NCBI GenBank assembly: GCA_020740775.1
Contig: JAHEWK010000003.1
Coordinates: 1,240,001-1,304,000 of the forward strand
Direction of reading: 5' to 3'
DNA: 64,000 nt
Source of the DNA: Ilyonectria destructans
Lineage: Eukaryota > Ascomycota > Sordariomycetes > Hypocreales > Nectriaceae
The translations under genes and the position numbers were made by a program. Positions 12,101 to 21,900 of the stretch are shown here, piece after piece. The notes beneath the pieces are model-generated. The model saw only the letters and a program-made list of their open reading frames with translations. It ran no database searches and was not told the origin of the DNA. Position 1 is the first letter of the stretch. Each line of letters begins with the position of its first letter.

Positions 12101-13857
12101 TGTACGCACAAACTAACTGAGTGCAGACTCTCGTTCCCGGCAAATACAGGATTGATCATCTTGGGTTGTCCTCGAGCAATCTCTTCCTCCACTTTGAACG
12201 CGACATCAACCACCCTCCACCCCAAGATGCCGATATCTTCAAGCATCCCGATGTGACCCTGTTCCAACGTGCCAATGCGCTTGATGTTCAGCTCATGGCC
12301 ACGAAGCACACTACGCTAGACAAGACCAACACGCTAGACCTGGTGCTGAATCCGGGATGGAACACGCTAAAGTACTGTGAGATCCGAGTGAAGCCTGCCA
12401 CAGGAGGGCTCCGACTCTTGACAATCGATGCCAGGGTAGTTGACTCACCGGTGGACTTCGCCAAGCATCCCGAGGCTGGTGGCGTCTTTTACTTTAACGA
12501 GGTTGCCTCGAACACAACTGCCACTATCCGCTTCCCCTACTCGGTTGAGCAGGATATGGGCGACGTGTCCGCCAAGGTCGAGGTGTCTTACACCACGGAA
12601 TCGGGCGACAAGTTCTACTTTGCCAAGTCGATGGTGATTCCCATCTCTCTGGCGCTAGGTGTCAACGTCCAGGACGTGTTCAAGCACCAAGCACTCTTCT
12701 CACGCTTCAATGTCTCGACGTCAAGCGCCAGTCCTCTGCGGCTCTACAAGAGCGAGCTGCTCCACTCTGATCTATTTGATTCCGAGTTTGGAGTTGCACC
12801 AAAACACACCGTCATTATCTTCCCCAAACAGCCAGCCACGCTGCTCTACAAGGTGAAGCGGAAGTCCGGTGTGAAGACTACCACTCGGGTGGCCAAGACC
12901 ATGTACTTGAAACTGCATTACAGCATATTGCAGGCTGAAATTGAGGAGCTGATGGTGGCATCAATCCTTGAGGCCCTTGAGGAGACGCCGCTAGTGCAGT
13001 ACGCCAGATTCATCTCGGCCGTCGTCATCAAGGAAGTCAAGAGCGGGATGCAGGTGCAGGATCTCGAGCGAGCAGCAGTACTATGCGCGGTGACAACGTC
13101 CTTTTTGGCGGATGTTGCTTGGGAGCGATACTTTACTGGCATCGGCCGGATCCCCGGCTCACAGGACAGCGCAGCAAAGGCCATCGCCACGCTTCTAAAG
13201 GAATGGCAAAAGTCCCATCCTCGTGTTCCTATCCCAGCGTCTCAGCCGGCGGATCCGAGCACCATCCTCATCCCGGTAGAGATTCCGTCTCTGTCGATTC
13301 TTCACACGGCCGATATCCGCCTCCAAAAGCCGCTCACCACGCTGGTGGATGAGAAGCCTGGGGTAACCCCCACGGTTTGCATCAACCAGATGCTGCCTGC
13401 CACGCTGCAACTCAAGTGGACCCAGGTTTGGGATACTGTGACGCAGAACAAGGCCGACCAGGAGTTCAGCTACGAGGTCACTGCACCGGTAGACACGTGG
13501 CTGCTTGGCGGGCGTCGCAAGGGCCACTTTGTGATTCCCGGGTCCACCGGCGAACCACTGTCTTCGAAGCCAGAGACAGAGGCTGAGATTCCACTGGTGC
13601 TCATTCCTCTGCGCGAGGGCTGGCTGCCGTATCCGAGCGTCGATATCCGAGAAGTCAAGGACACGCCAGCGGCCGCTAGCGTGAACGACGGCCTGCAGGC
13701 ATGCGAGGTGGACTTAAGAAACCTCGGCGAGACGGTTCGGGTTGTGGGCGATCGCAAGTGGGTGACTGTGAGTCTAGACGCAAGTGGGCCTGGAGGCGGG
13801 CCGTTGGTGTTGGAAAGCGAGGGGTTGGAACGAGAGAAGGGGAGAGTGGTAGCGTAG
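9133..13857 (+). CDS. TRS130: TRAPPII complex subunit Trs130/TRAPPC10
   Basis: Three exons: a 34-nt first exon 9133-9166, then 9251-12078 and 12127-13857, giving 1530 aa. The ATG at 9133 starts MEQQFSTSKVT, which joins in frame to VEYFDPHDVYKLLAPGLVPR, the characteristic N-terminus of fungal Trs130. It is a TRAPPII-specific subunit that supports Rab GTPase (Ypt31/32) activation in late Golgi and endosome traffic. The middle is helical solenoid-like. The second half is predicted beta-rich (sandwich-like), ending in segments such as PVDTWLLGGRRKGHFVIPGS. No signal peptide or membrane segment is present. Without the micro-exon the protein would lack its conserved start. Confidence 0.93.
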
Positions 13858-14253
13858 ATTTGTAATAGATGGGTACAAAGTAGTAGTAGTAGATGATGGA
13901 TGACGATGTACATGACCTCGTTTACAGAAGCTATCGAAACTTGTTTGTGTGTATGTGCATTGTTTCCGCGTCGCGCTGCCATGGACAAGGTTTGCGCATA
14001 ACGAGACGACTAAACTAATGCAAGAGAGCAACCCGTGTGATGTCAACTGCAGTCACCTCAATCACACCCATCGCAAATGAAACAGAGCAGACGCACGTTA
14101 ATCCCAACAGATGGACAGCCGACATGCATGCATGCCGCATATGCACGCTCCGTCCTCTCCCCCCTGTCACGTCCACGTTCCCGCATCCATCAGAGACACA
14201 GGCTCCCGCTGCACGCATATGCCGCATTACCGCACGATATTCCAACGACAACA
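13858..14253. other. Spacer between TRS130 and tRNA-Thr
   Basis: 396 bp with a run of TAGTAG repeats near 13880-13892, probably in the TRS130 3' UTR. A GCATGCATGC-like palindromic stretch lies near 14123-14134. No gene is seen. Confidence 0.4.
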
Positions 14254-14325
14254 GCCCGCTTGGCCGAGTGGTAAGGCGTTTCACTCGTAATGAAAAGATC
14301 GACGGTTCGATTCCGTCAGTGGGCA
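14254..14325 (+). tRNA. tRNA-Thr (anticodon CGU)
   Basis: A 72-nt cloverleaf can be folded by eye. The acceptor arms are GCCCGCT and AGTGGGC with one G-T pair, followed by discriminator A. The D arm contains the A box TGGCCGAGTGG. The anticodon stem TTTCA/TGAAA encloses the loop CTCGTAA, giving anticodon CGT, which reads ACG (Thr). The T arm GACGGTTCGATTCCGTC carries a perfect B box. There is no intron and CCA is not encoded. A T-rich tract that would stop RNA polymerase III lies about 20-30 nt downstream (TTTCTTTTTG). Confidence 0.93.
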
Positions 14326-16249
14326 AGAGAAGCAGCTTCTGAGCGTTTCTTTTTGATGGGTTTGGCCTGTTGGCTTTTTGTCGGCGTGCGCGTTGGGTTT
14401 GGGACGGGAGGTGAGGACGTGCGATGGGCAGAGAGAGATGGGGGAGGACGCGGGAGCTACCCTGCAGTCTGAGTCGATTGTCCAACAAACTGCCACCATA
14501 GCATGTAGCCTGGGTAGATAAGGTGGATTGTTCATGTACTTGTTTATAGGGATATAGATCATCCTGCTTTTTGTTGACTCTTGGTTGGTGCAAGCAAGTA
14601 TGGCTGTTGGTTGGCGGTGGGGAGACAAACTAGAAGTGACACATAGAGCACTCCCTATGCTTGTTCTTTGAGTCAGAACGACCAAAACACTCGCATCGTC
14701 CCAATACCGTAGTCTCTATTTTGGTTTCTGCACGCGTTTGCTTATTCCTTACTCGGTCCTAATCACCCCGACGTCCCCTACAGAAAAGTCCTACGTGTAT
14801 GTACCGACCAACATAGTACGCCCTTCATCACCCGGTCAATCCCTCTCCCCAAGGCCCCAAAAATCCCTATCAAATCGCCAACCCCGTCGCCCTCCGAAAT
14901 GAACCCCTCCCTCTAGCACCGACGCTAGAACAGCCAAGGAACAAATAACCACAACCCCCTTGCACCACGCAACCCAGCGCCCCGAAAAAAATCAAAGACA
15001 CCCACGCGAAACCGGCACCTGTCATCTCGGAACGAAACAGGCCTCCGCTCTCGCTGAAGAAAGCGTTGGGCTGGGCTGGCCCTTGGGGGGGAACGTCGTC
15101 CGGCCCCCCGGACGCGAGCCGCTCTCTCTTTCGGCCGGATTGCCTTGCTGGGCTAGGCTAGGCTAGGCGATGGCCCGGATGCAGGCGGCAACTAGCGGTT
15201 TGCCATATGACTATGGAGTGATGCTAAGATGACGGTTGGGACGGTGAGGAAAATTACTGCCGAGTGAGTACTCCGTAGATAAACCTGGTCCCGAAAAAGT
15301 TAGTATTCCTGATATCCGGAACCTGATCGCGGGGAAGAGCCCAGTAGCGTGGCACCAAGTCTCTGATTGCTCCGACATTTTGTTGACGGCTGAAACAACA
15401 TTAGGACGGCCATTATGAGTGCTAGTGAGTTGGTTCAGCGCTATCGAGATAGCATCGAGACAGCCGAGGCGGTGAAGATTCTGTCCATCATTTTCTTAGA
15501 TAGTAACTGTAGGCACACAGCGATTTGAGATTCAGAAGTTTAAGGATATTTCATTGTTTCATTATCAAACACGACATCTTTTTTTTACGACCTCACTCCA
15601 TCCATCCTGAAGCAACCATGTCAGTGACCCAACCGAACAGGCCCCGAACAGCCTCCACTCCCACCATGTCTACAGAACCGAGACAGGAACAATGGTAAAT
15701 GATAAAAGTAGTAGTACTACAAGAGAGAACAGAAGGCAAACCTTGAACAGCCGGTGTACTGTCCCGGCTTCTGGTGTCCATATACCAAAAACGCCCAAAT
15801 CTGTCACTGGGATTGCATGGTCCCAGGCGTTTGATGCCGTGATTGAGTGGTCCCGGTATGCAAATCCAGATTAAAAAACAATGCTCCAGTATGCTTCCTC
15901 CACGTGTGGTGCCGCCATGCAGAATCTGTTGTCCGAAGGTTCGTAATGCGTTAATGTACAGAGTGTTTTCTTTGTTGTTGCCACCTCGATCTGGGAGGAG
16001 GAAAAAGTAATGGTTGCGCAAATCGCGCGGGTATCATGCCCTCATTCGGGCCCAAAAGGGTGAATCCAAAATATGACGTCGAGTGCCTTGAAGGGTCGAG
16101 TGCTTCGTGATCGAGGTCGGTACCACGACTCATGCAGCTCGGCTCGACTGGCAGGGTGGTCAATCCCCTGGTGTGTGTTTGAAGGGAAGACAAGGTGGTT
16201 TTGAGTCGTAGGTTGGGTTGAAGTTTGTTCTATCCACCGTTGTGTTGTC
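14326..16249. other. Intergenic region downstream of the tRNA
   Basis: 1.9 kb with no convincing coding sequence. It holds a short GGCTA repeat near 15151-15168 and a G/C palindromic stretch near 15085-15120. The minus strand has an open frame at 15593-16021 without recognisable features. The right end is the 3' flank of the SCOC-like gene. Confidence 0.4.
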
Positions 16250-16790
16250 TCATTTCTTTCCTCGGCTTCCCGAGGCAGTGATTTTGCTGGTGCTCATCAA
16301 GTCACCAATGTATTTCTGCAAGAACTTATTGTTGTTGTTGAGTTTATCATGCTCCTCGCGCACCGCTTCGATGCGGTTGAAGATTGTGAGGAGGGAATCC
16401 TGAAGAGCCTTTGCGTGTCTGGTGGTCAAGTCAGCAACCAGTCAGATGCAGGCCCAATTGGACGGTGACTCACCTTTGCATCTCTTCCCGAGCCAGCTTG
16501 CCCATCTTGTCCAGATCCTCGCTCGTTCGCCGGGGACTCATTGCCCTGACGTCATCTGGTCCGAACTCTGATTCCACAGGGCCAACGGCGGAACTGTCGC
16601 GAGGTACTACCAACGGTCCGCTGCTCTTGCGGGTGGGCAAACGAGGTCGAGTTGGGATGGGTTGCTGGATGACGGGCTCGTTGGACTCGTTAAGATCGGA
16701 AGGACTTGTCGACGTCGAAGAGTCGGAACGCGCAATAGGGTGAGGCTGGCCCGAGGAGCCAATGGACCGAGTGTCGTTTTCGTCTGCCAT
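16250..16790 (-). CDS. Short coiled-coil (SCOC/DUF2205-like) protein
   Basis: Two exons on the minus strand, 16790-16474 and 16418-16250, give 161 aa. The N-terminal 100 residues are Ser/Pro-rich and probably disordered. The C-terminal 55 residues form a heptad-like helix: IFNRIEAVREEHDKLNNNNK then FLQKYIGDLMSTSKI and a basic GSRGKK end. This matches the short coiled-coil protein family closely: human SCOC has the same arrangement, with an EN-rich helix, YIENLMS and a basic tail. SCOC is a Golgi-associated Arl1 partner linked to autophagy; the fungal role is inferred. The first exon alone would look like a disordered orphan, so finding the second exon decides the assignment. Confidence 0.82.
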
Positions 16791-17580
16791 GATGTCGGGG
16801 GTTGTGTGTTTTGGCCGGGGAGGAAAGGTGAAGGTGGAGAGGGAAATTGTTGAATAGTCGAGGTCTCTAGTCGGGGAGAGGAGAGGTAATATTGGCCGGG
16901 AGGCGAGTAGCTCAAGTGAGATATGTCGTCACTGGTGGATTGTGCTCAAGACGTTGCCACACTCAAGCGGACTGAAGACTGGGACAGGTGACGGAGACGG
17001 TCCGAGGCGCAGACTGGTGGCGGGGGAGGGAGAGGCAATGCGGAAGCGGGAGGTCGCGTGCGACGATGCGGCGAAAGGGACGAGGGACGAGGGAAAGCGG
17101 CGAAGTGAAGAGGCGGAGGGAGTTGAAGAGGGAGCTGAAGAGGGGGAAGCGATTCCCAATGCTGGCAGTTCCACGTGGTCTCGGGGTCTGAAGGGTCTCG
17201 ATCGAGGAAGAGCGGCGCGACCGAGCAGAGGCTCTGGCTCAGGGTCCACTAGACTCGGCACGGATCCGGGTGGCAGAGGAGAGGAATTTTGGGCGGAGAG
17301 TCCGAGGGGATTCGAGACTAGGCTGGATGGAAAAGGAAAGCGCGGTGGCTGCTGGAGAGTTTTGCGTGAGTAAGGTAGGTCCGCCGTGTTGGGTTGCTTG
17401 CGTGCGTAGAAGAGTGAATGTGCGGCTGGAAATGAATGTGTCTTGTGTGTCCTGTGTGTCTCTGGGGGGTTGGTTGCTTTTGGCGGACGGGCGGTCAAGG
17501 AGGGAGGCGCTCGTGAGTCGTGCGAGTGGGAGAGGGAGTGGAGGAGCCCAACTAAGTAAGGCAAGTGGGAGAGGCAAGCG

Positions 17581-17650
17581 GGAAGCAAGTGGGATCAAGT
17601 GGGAGCAGGCGGGATCAAGTGGGATCAAGTGGGATCAAATGGGAACGAGG
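17581..17650 (+). repeat. 10-bp tandem repeat (GGGATCAAGT type)
   Basis: Seven consecutive 10-bp units. Three match GGGATCAAGT exactly, one is GGGATCAAAT, and the rest (GGAAGCAAGT, GGGAGCAGGC, GGGAACGAGG) are diverged. It lies in the purine-rich plus strand upstream of the SCOC-like gene. Confidence 0.9.
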
Positions 17651-17702
17651 AGTTGCCTACCTGGCTTAGCCTGATCGATAGTGGTGGTGAGCGGGACTGC
17701 TG

Positions 17703-17795
17703 AGCGCTGAGCTGAGAGCTGAGAGCTGAGAGGAGTTCCGTGGGCGGAGCGTCGGAGCGCGGGAGCGTGGGAGCGTGGAAGCGTGGGAGGCGCCT
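17703..17795 (+). repeat. Adjacent short tandem repeats (GAGCTGA and GGGAGCGT types)
   Basis: A run of about 7-8 bp units (GAGCTGA/GAGAGCT) at 17703-17732 is followed at about 17748-17795 by 8-10 bp units of the form GGGAGCGT. Both lie on the purine-rich strand, about 50-150 bp from the 10-bp repeat, and look like replication-slippage products. Confidence 0.7.
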
Positions 17796-18492
17796 GCTAG
17801 CTGTGGAGATGGGTGGTGACCCTGCAGCGAACCCAGCGTCAGAGAACGAGTGAAGAAGACGACATGGAAAACCGAGCGGGATACAAAAGCAAAAAAGGGT
17901 CCAAGCCAGGCCAGCCCAAGAGGAGCACGGGGTTCGGAGTATGCAGGGAAGAGAAAGGGAGCTACTGACTGGCAGATTGGCAGGGGATGGACGACGCAAT
18001 GTAGCTTGCGAGGAGAGAGTAAAGAAGGGGAAAGGGGAGAGGAGGGAAGGAGGATGAATTGGTGATTAGATACTCCAAGGGCACAAGGACCTGAGGACCC
18101 CAAGGTAGAGGCGAGAGACTGACCGACGAGAGGCGAGAGAAAATAAGAGCTCTGAGGTCACTGTGGAGAAGACGAGGCCGGGGAGGTGGGAACACAGTAT
18201 TGGAAAGAAACGAAGGGTGGCGATGAGAAAACAAGCAAGGGAATCAAGCATTCAGCCCGCCGTCGGCTTGCCTAGGTAGGGTAGTTCTAGCTGTCTGTCT
18301 GCCTACTGTGCCTGCTGTGCCTACCCGTCCCCTGCCTAGGTATCCGTGACTGCCTTGCCGGGCTGGCTGTGTACCTACGTGGGCAGCCGCGCAAAAAAAG
18401 CAGAGGCCCGTAAAGTCGGTCGGCGACGATGGCGGCCTGCACAAACACGGAGTACACCCCAACCAGTACAACAACGGGGATGGTACGGTGGT

Positions 18493-18980
18493 GCTGTAGG
18501 TGCCACCGGTACCACCAACTAATTAACAACTGCGACATATCGTGCAGCAGCGCGAGGTTTGTCGCCGAATGTACAGTACATTTGGGTCATGTCTGCCGGC
18601 AGTCAGAACAAGCGGCGGGAGAACCGTCAGAGCAACCCAAGCGAGTTGAAGCGAGAAGAGGGAGGGACCCTGGAAATCTCAGCGCACGACGGGCCGGGGG
18701 TGCCCAAACGGGAAAGTGACGACACAGCGGGAGTCATGTGGACGCCCGTGGACGCCGTGGCCGCCGCCGAAAGGACCAGTGTACCTGAGGAGCGGTGCCC
18801 CAGCCGGTACCGCCCCTCGCTAGCTGCGTGCGCGGGTACCCGTTTGCGCCTGTCGATCCCGGTACCTGAGACAGGAGGGCGGACGACCGCCTGCGGCCAA
18901 TGTCGAGCGCTGCAATCCGAGCTGCGCGCTCCCTCCCCCGGCGCGCCTATCGACGCTATCGTCCCGGGTACCGGTACCAG
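18493..18980. repeat. Cluster of GGTACC palindromes
   Basis: Six GGTACC hexamers occur in under 500 bp (near 18499, 18807, 18835, 18862, 18967 and 18973), the last two in the overlapping palindrome CGGGTACCGGTACC. A single hexamer is expected about once per 4 kb in random sequence. The role is unknown. Confidence 0.6.
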
Positions 18981-21900
18981 CGCCAACGCCCAGCGGCGCA
19001 CCTCTGTTTGTTGCACGACAGTGGCACCAGGGCAGGCAGGCCGACCTGGCTGCCAGCGCTAGCGCCCACGCGACGTAATTTCTCGGCTGCTGTTCGTCCA
19101 TTCGGTCGCGGATCGCTGTGCCAGAACCCGTCATACCCTTCTGATGCGTTCTAGGCCACAGTACTGTACGCTCCCGGCTGGGGGAGCACAGTACGGGGCC
19201 TGCTACGTAGTAAGGGCAAAGAGGGATCTTCCAAGAGACAGTGCGTTCTGGTGAGATCAGCCCACTGCCGTCTATCCCATCCCCATCCGTAAGGGGTCCT
19301 GATCCATCTAGCAATGCTTATGGCGATCGCAAGTTTGTCCCCGGCCACCGACCACCGACCACCGAAGAGAACCACATGGGAACAATACGTCGCAGTGCTA
19401 TGCGCAGGCAGATAGACAGGGAGTGCCCTTCCTGCAGCCGGTCAAGACCCCTCAACCGCAGGGGTGGGTAAGGTAGGTATGTGTATTTTGGTACTCCAAT
19501 CCCCAGTGACGCCCAGCTATAGGCGGTGATATAGGGAGGGGGGGCATTGCGCAGTTGGTACAGTTCAGGGCCTCTCCGCTCTCCTACAGAGGTCCACGGG
19601 TTCCATTGGGACAGCTCCCCCCTGTAGTCTTAGGCGCAGGACCCTTCCTCAGGCAGCCGCTGCTGGTCCGAGCGGGTTGATGGTTGCCCCTTCCCCACCG
19701 GGCGGGTCTGTCTTCGGAAGCGACTCCAGCACGGTTGGCTGCAAGGGCCACCTATTGCGTCACTTGGGCTGATCGTCCAAAATTGCAGGTTTTCCCATGT
19801 TTTCGCATGGGAGCATGGGAGCATGGAACGCTTTTGCTTTTGCTTTTGCCTGTGCAGGGCGCGGGCTGTTTTGCTCCTGTGACCTCTGCCGCGGCGGTGC
19901 TTCTCTGGGGTTCGTTCCGTCAGTGGCTCAACTTGTTTGGCTGTTTGGCCGTTTGGTCAGGGTCAGGGTTGCTGTACCTACTGCAGACAGGGCGCGCAAC
20001 GTGGTGGGGCAGTCCACAACCACCGAGAACCACTATCGTCGCCTTCATGGCACTCCATCCTCAGATCACCAACCTGCACGTATCCATCAATGGTCGATTC
20101 GCATGGGATCGGCCGCGCCCTTTCTTTGGCCTCGCTTCTTTCTCTACTCCTCTCCCCTAATTAGAGAAGAGAGAACCCACTCACCGCCGGTGTCAGATGT
20201 CCCTAGCACCCGTCAGCCTTCATTGTTCGTCTGTTGATCGGCTTCCAGCCCCATCTTGACGCCTTGAGAATGGGCCTCGCAGATGGGTCTACTTCGTACT
20301 CCACCAAGACGGCCCCTCTCGGAGAAACTTATCCTTTGTTGTTTGCTTTAAGCCTCATCTTGTGCGTCTTTAGTTCCAGTCCGTGTGTCCAGCAGCCTCT
20401 GTTCGCGATGCTCGCTCCCCTGAGGCCATTCACGGTCCTCGACTTGATGTCCCCAGTTTACTCCTCAACATTGATCGTCTCGCCCGAGCTCCAAGTCGGG
20501 CCAAGATTTGCATTGGTGGCTGCCATGGTTTCGGTCCCCTTATTTTATTACCGAAGCCACCAATCCCCAACACCGATATCTTGGTAGGGTCGGAGAATGC
20601 CCATCCTGGTGATGGGAATCCCCTGTTGACTATACCTGGCAGCATCTCAACAAGGTCTAATAGGAATATATCCGAGCACACAACCCGACGACGCAGCCCA
20701 ACACTGTGCGATATCGAGTCGCTGCGACGTGTCATATCTCTCTCGCTCTCACACACACACACGTGGTGAGATGAGGTGCATTTTTGCCGTATCTGCAACC
20801 TCTCAGTTGTCTCAACGCCATCGATGCTTGATTCACTTCATCCAACGGCACGGGACGGGCACGGCATCAGAGTTTCGATTTCCGCAACCTTCCTTGACGC
20901 CACGATCAACAGGCATGCCGACGAAACGAACCGTCTCCACGGATGGAGACACAGTGTGCAGGTGGACCAACCGCCTCCTCTCATTCACTATGCGTTACAG
21001 CATAATCCAAGCCGTCCCCGGATGATCCATCAGCCGCCAAACAAGGGTCCACCAACGAATCCCTTCGGCGAGACTGATGTCATGATCGGCGTGCCTCCGT
21101 AAAGACCGGCCACGCGCAGGGGCTCGAGCGTGACCTTCAAGACTTTCGAAACGGTGGCCGCTCGCCAACACCTTGCACCCAATCAATTATGCTTTCATCC
21201 TCCTGAACCGCAGTACAGTCCAAGACGGTGGCTGTTCACTGTAGGATTATGACCCCAAGGATGGTGATCATCGCGTTGCCGCAACTCCAGAACCAACCAG
21301 ACCAGCGCATCCCAATTCCCTCACCATTCCTCGTTTCCACTTCACAGCCAAGAGTACAGTACAGTTACAGTGCAGCAGCGAAAAGCGGCCCCCTGGAGAC
21401 CGAAAGTCTCGGCGGAGAGACTCTGTGACTTTTGTCAAGATCACCGGCAATCCACCGTCGTTATCGCTATTTTTCATCCTTCTCGCCTTTCCTCGCGGAT
21501 TACACGAATGGAGGGAACTAGAAGTTGAAGTTATCGTGGGATTCTCGGTTGCGCCTCTATAGTACGACGTTGACGGCGTACAAACGACCCCCCGACTGTC
21601 AGACAGAGGCAAGCATCAGATCATCACTCCATCAAAACTTGGATGGCCTTGGCGCTCGACGTCATTCCTCGACCCCAGCCGCCTCCGTCCACGGTTGACT
21701 TGCTGCCTGCTCGTGTTGTGTCTTGGTTCGCCTTGCCACAAGACAAGACCCTTATTTGCCTCGTCCTGTCAGAACGGATTCGTCTCCTTCCAAACCAACT
21801 GGAATTCCGGGGTCCGATCTGGGTCTCGGATTCTGTTCGCCCCGTGTCTCACATACTGGCGCCAGACGTCTCCGGCCCTAAGCGCCCATCCGTCGTGGAT

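Noticed and set aside
15593..16021. Minus-strand open frame of 142 codons downstream of the SCOC-like gene
   Set aside because: No domain, no plausible splice partners, and it is rich in residues typical of chance frames.
16929..18234. Several open frames of 80-220 codons on both strands
   Set aside because: The translations are Ser/Pro/Leu-rich or Arg/Gly/Glu-rich products of the purine/pyrimidine skew and tandem repeats. There are no motifs and no consistent exon structure.
18559..19062. Plus-strand open frame of 167 codons
   Set aside because: It overlaps other open frames on both strands, contains the GGTACC repeats, and shows no domain or conserved pattern.
20748..20763. CA dinucleotide run as a possible functional element
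   Set aside because: A short ordinary microsatellite with no associated feature.
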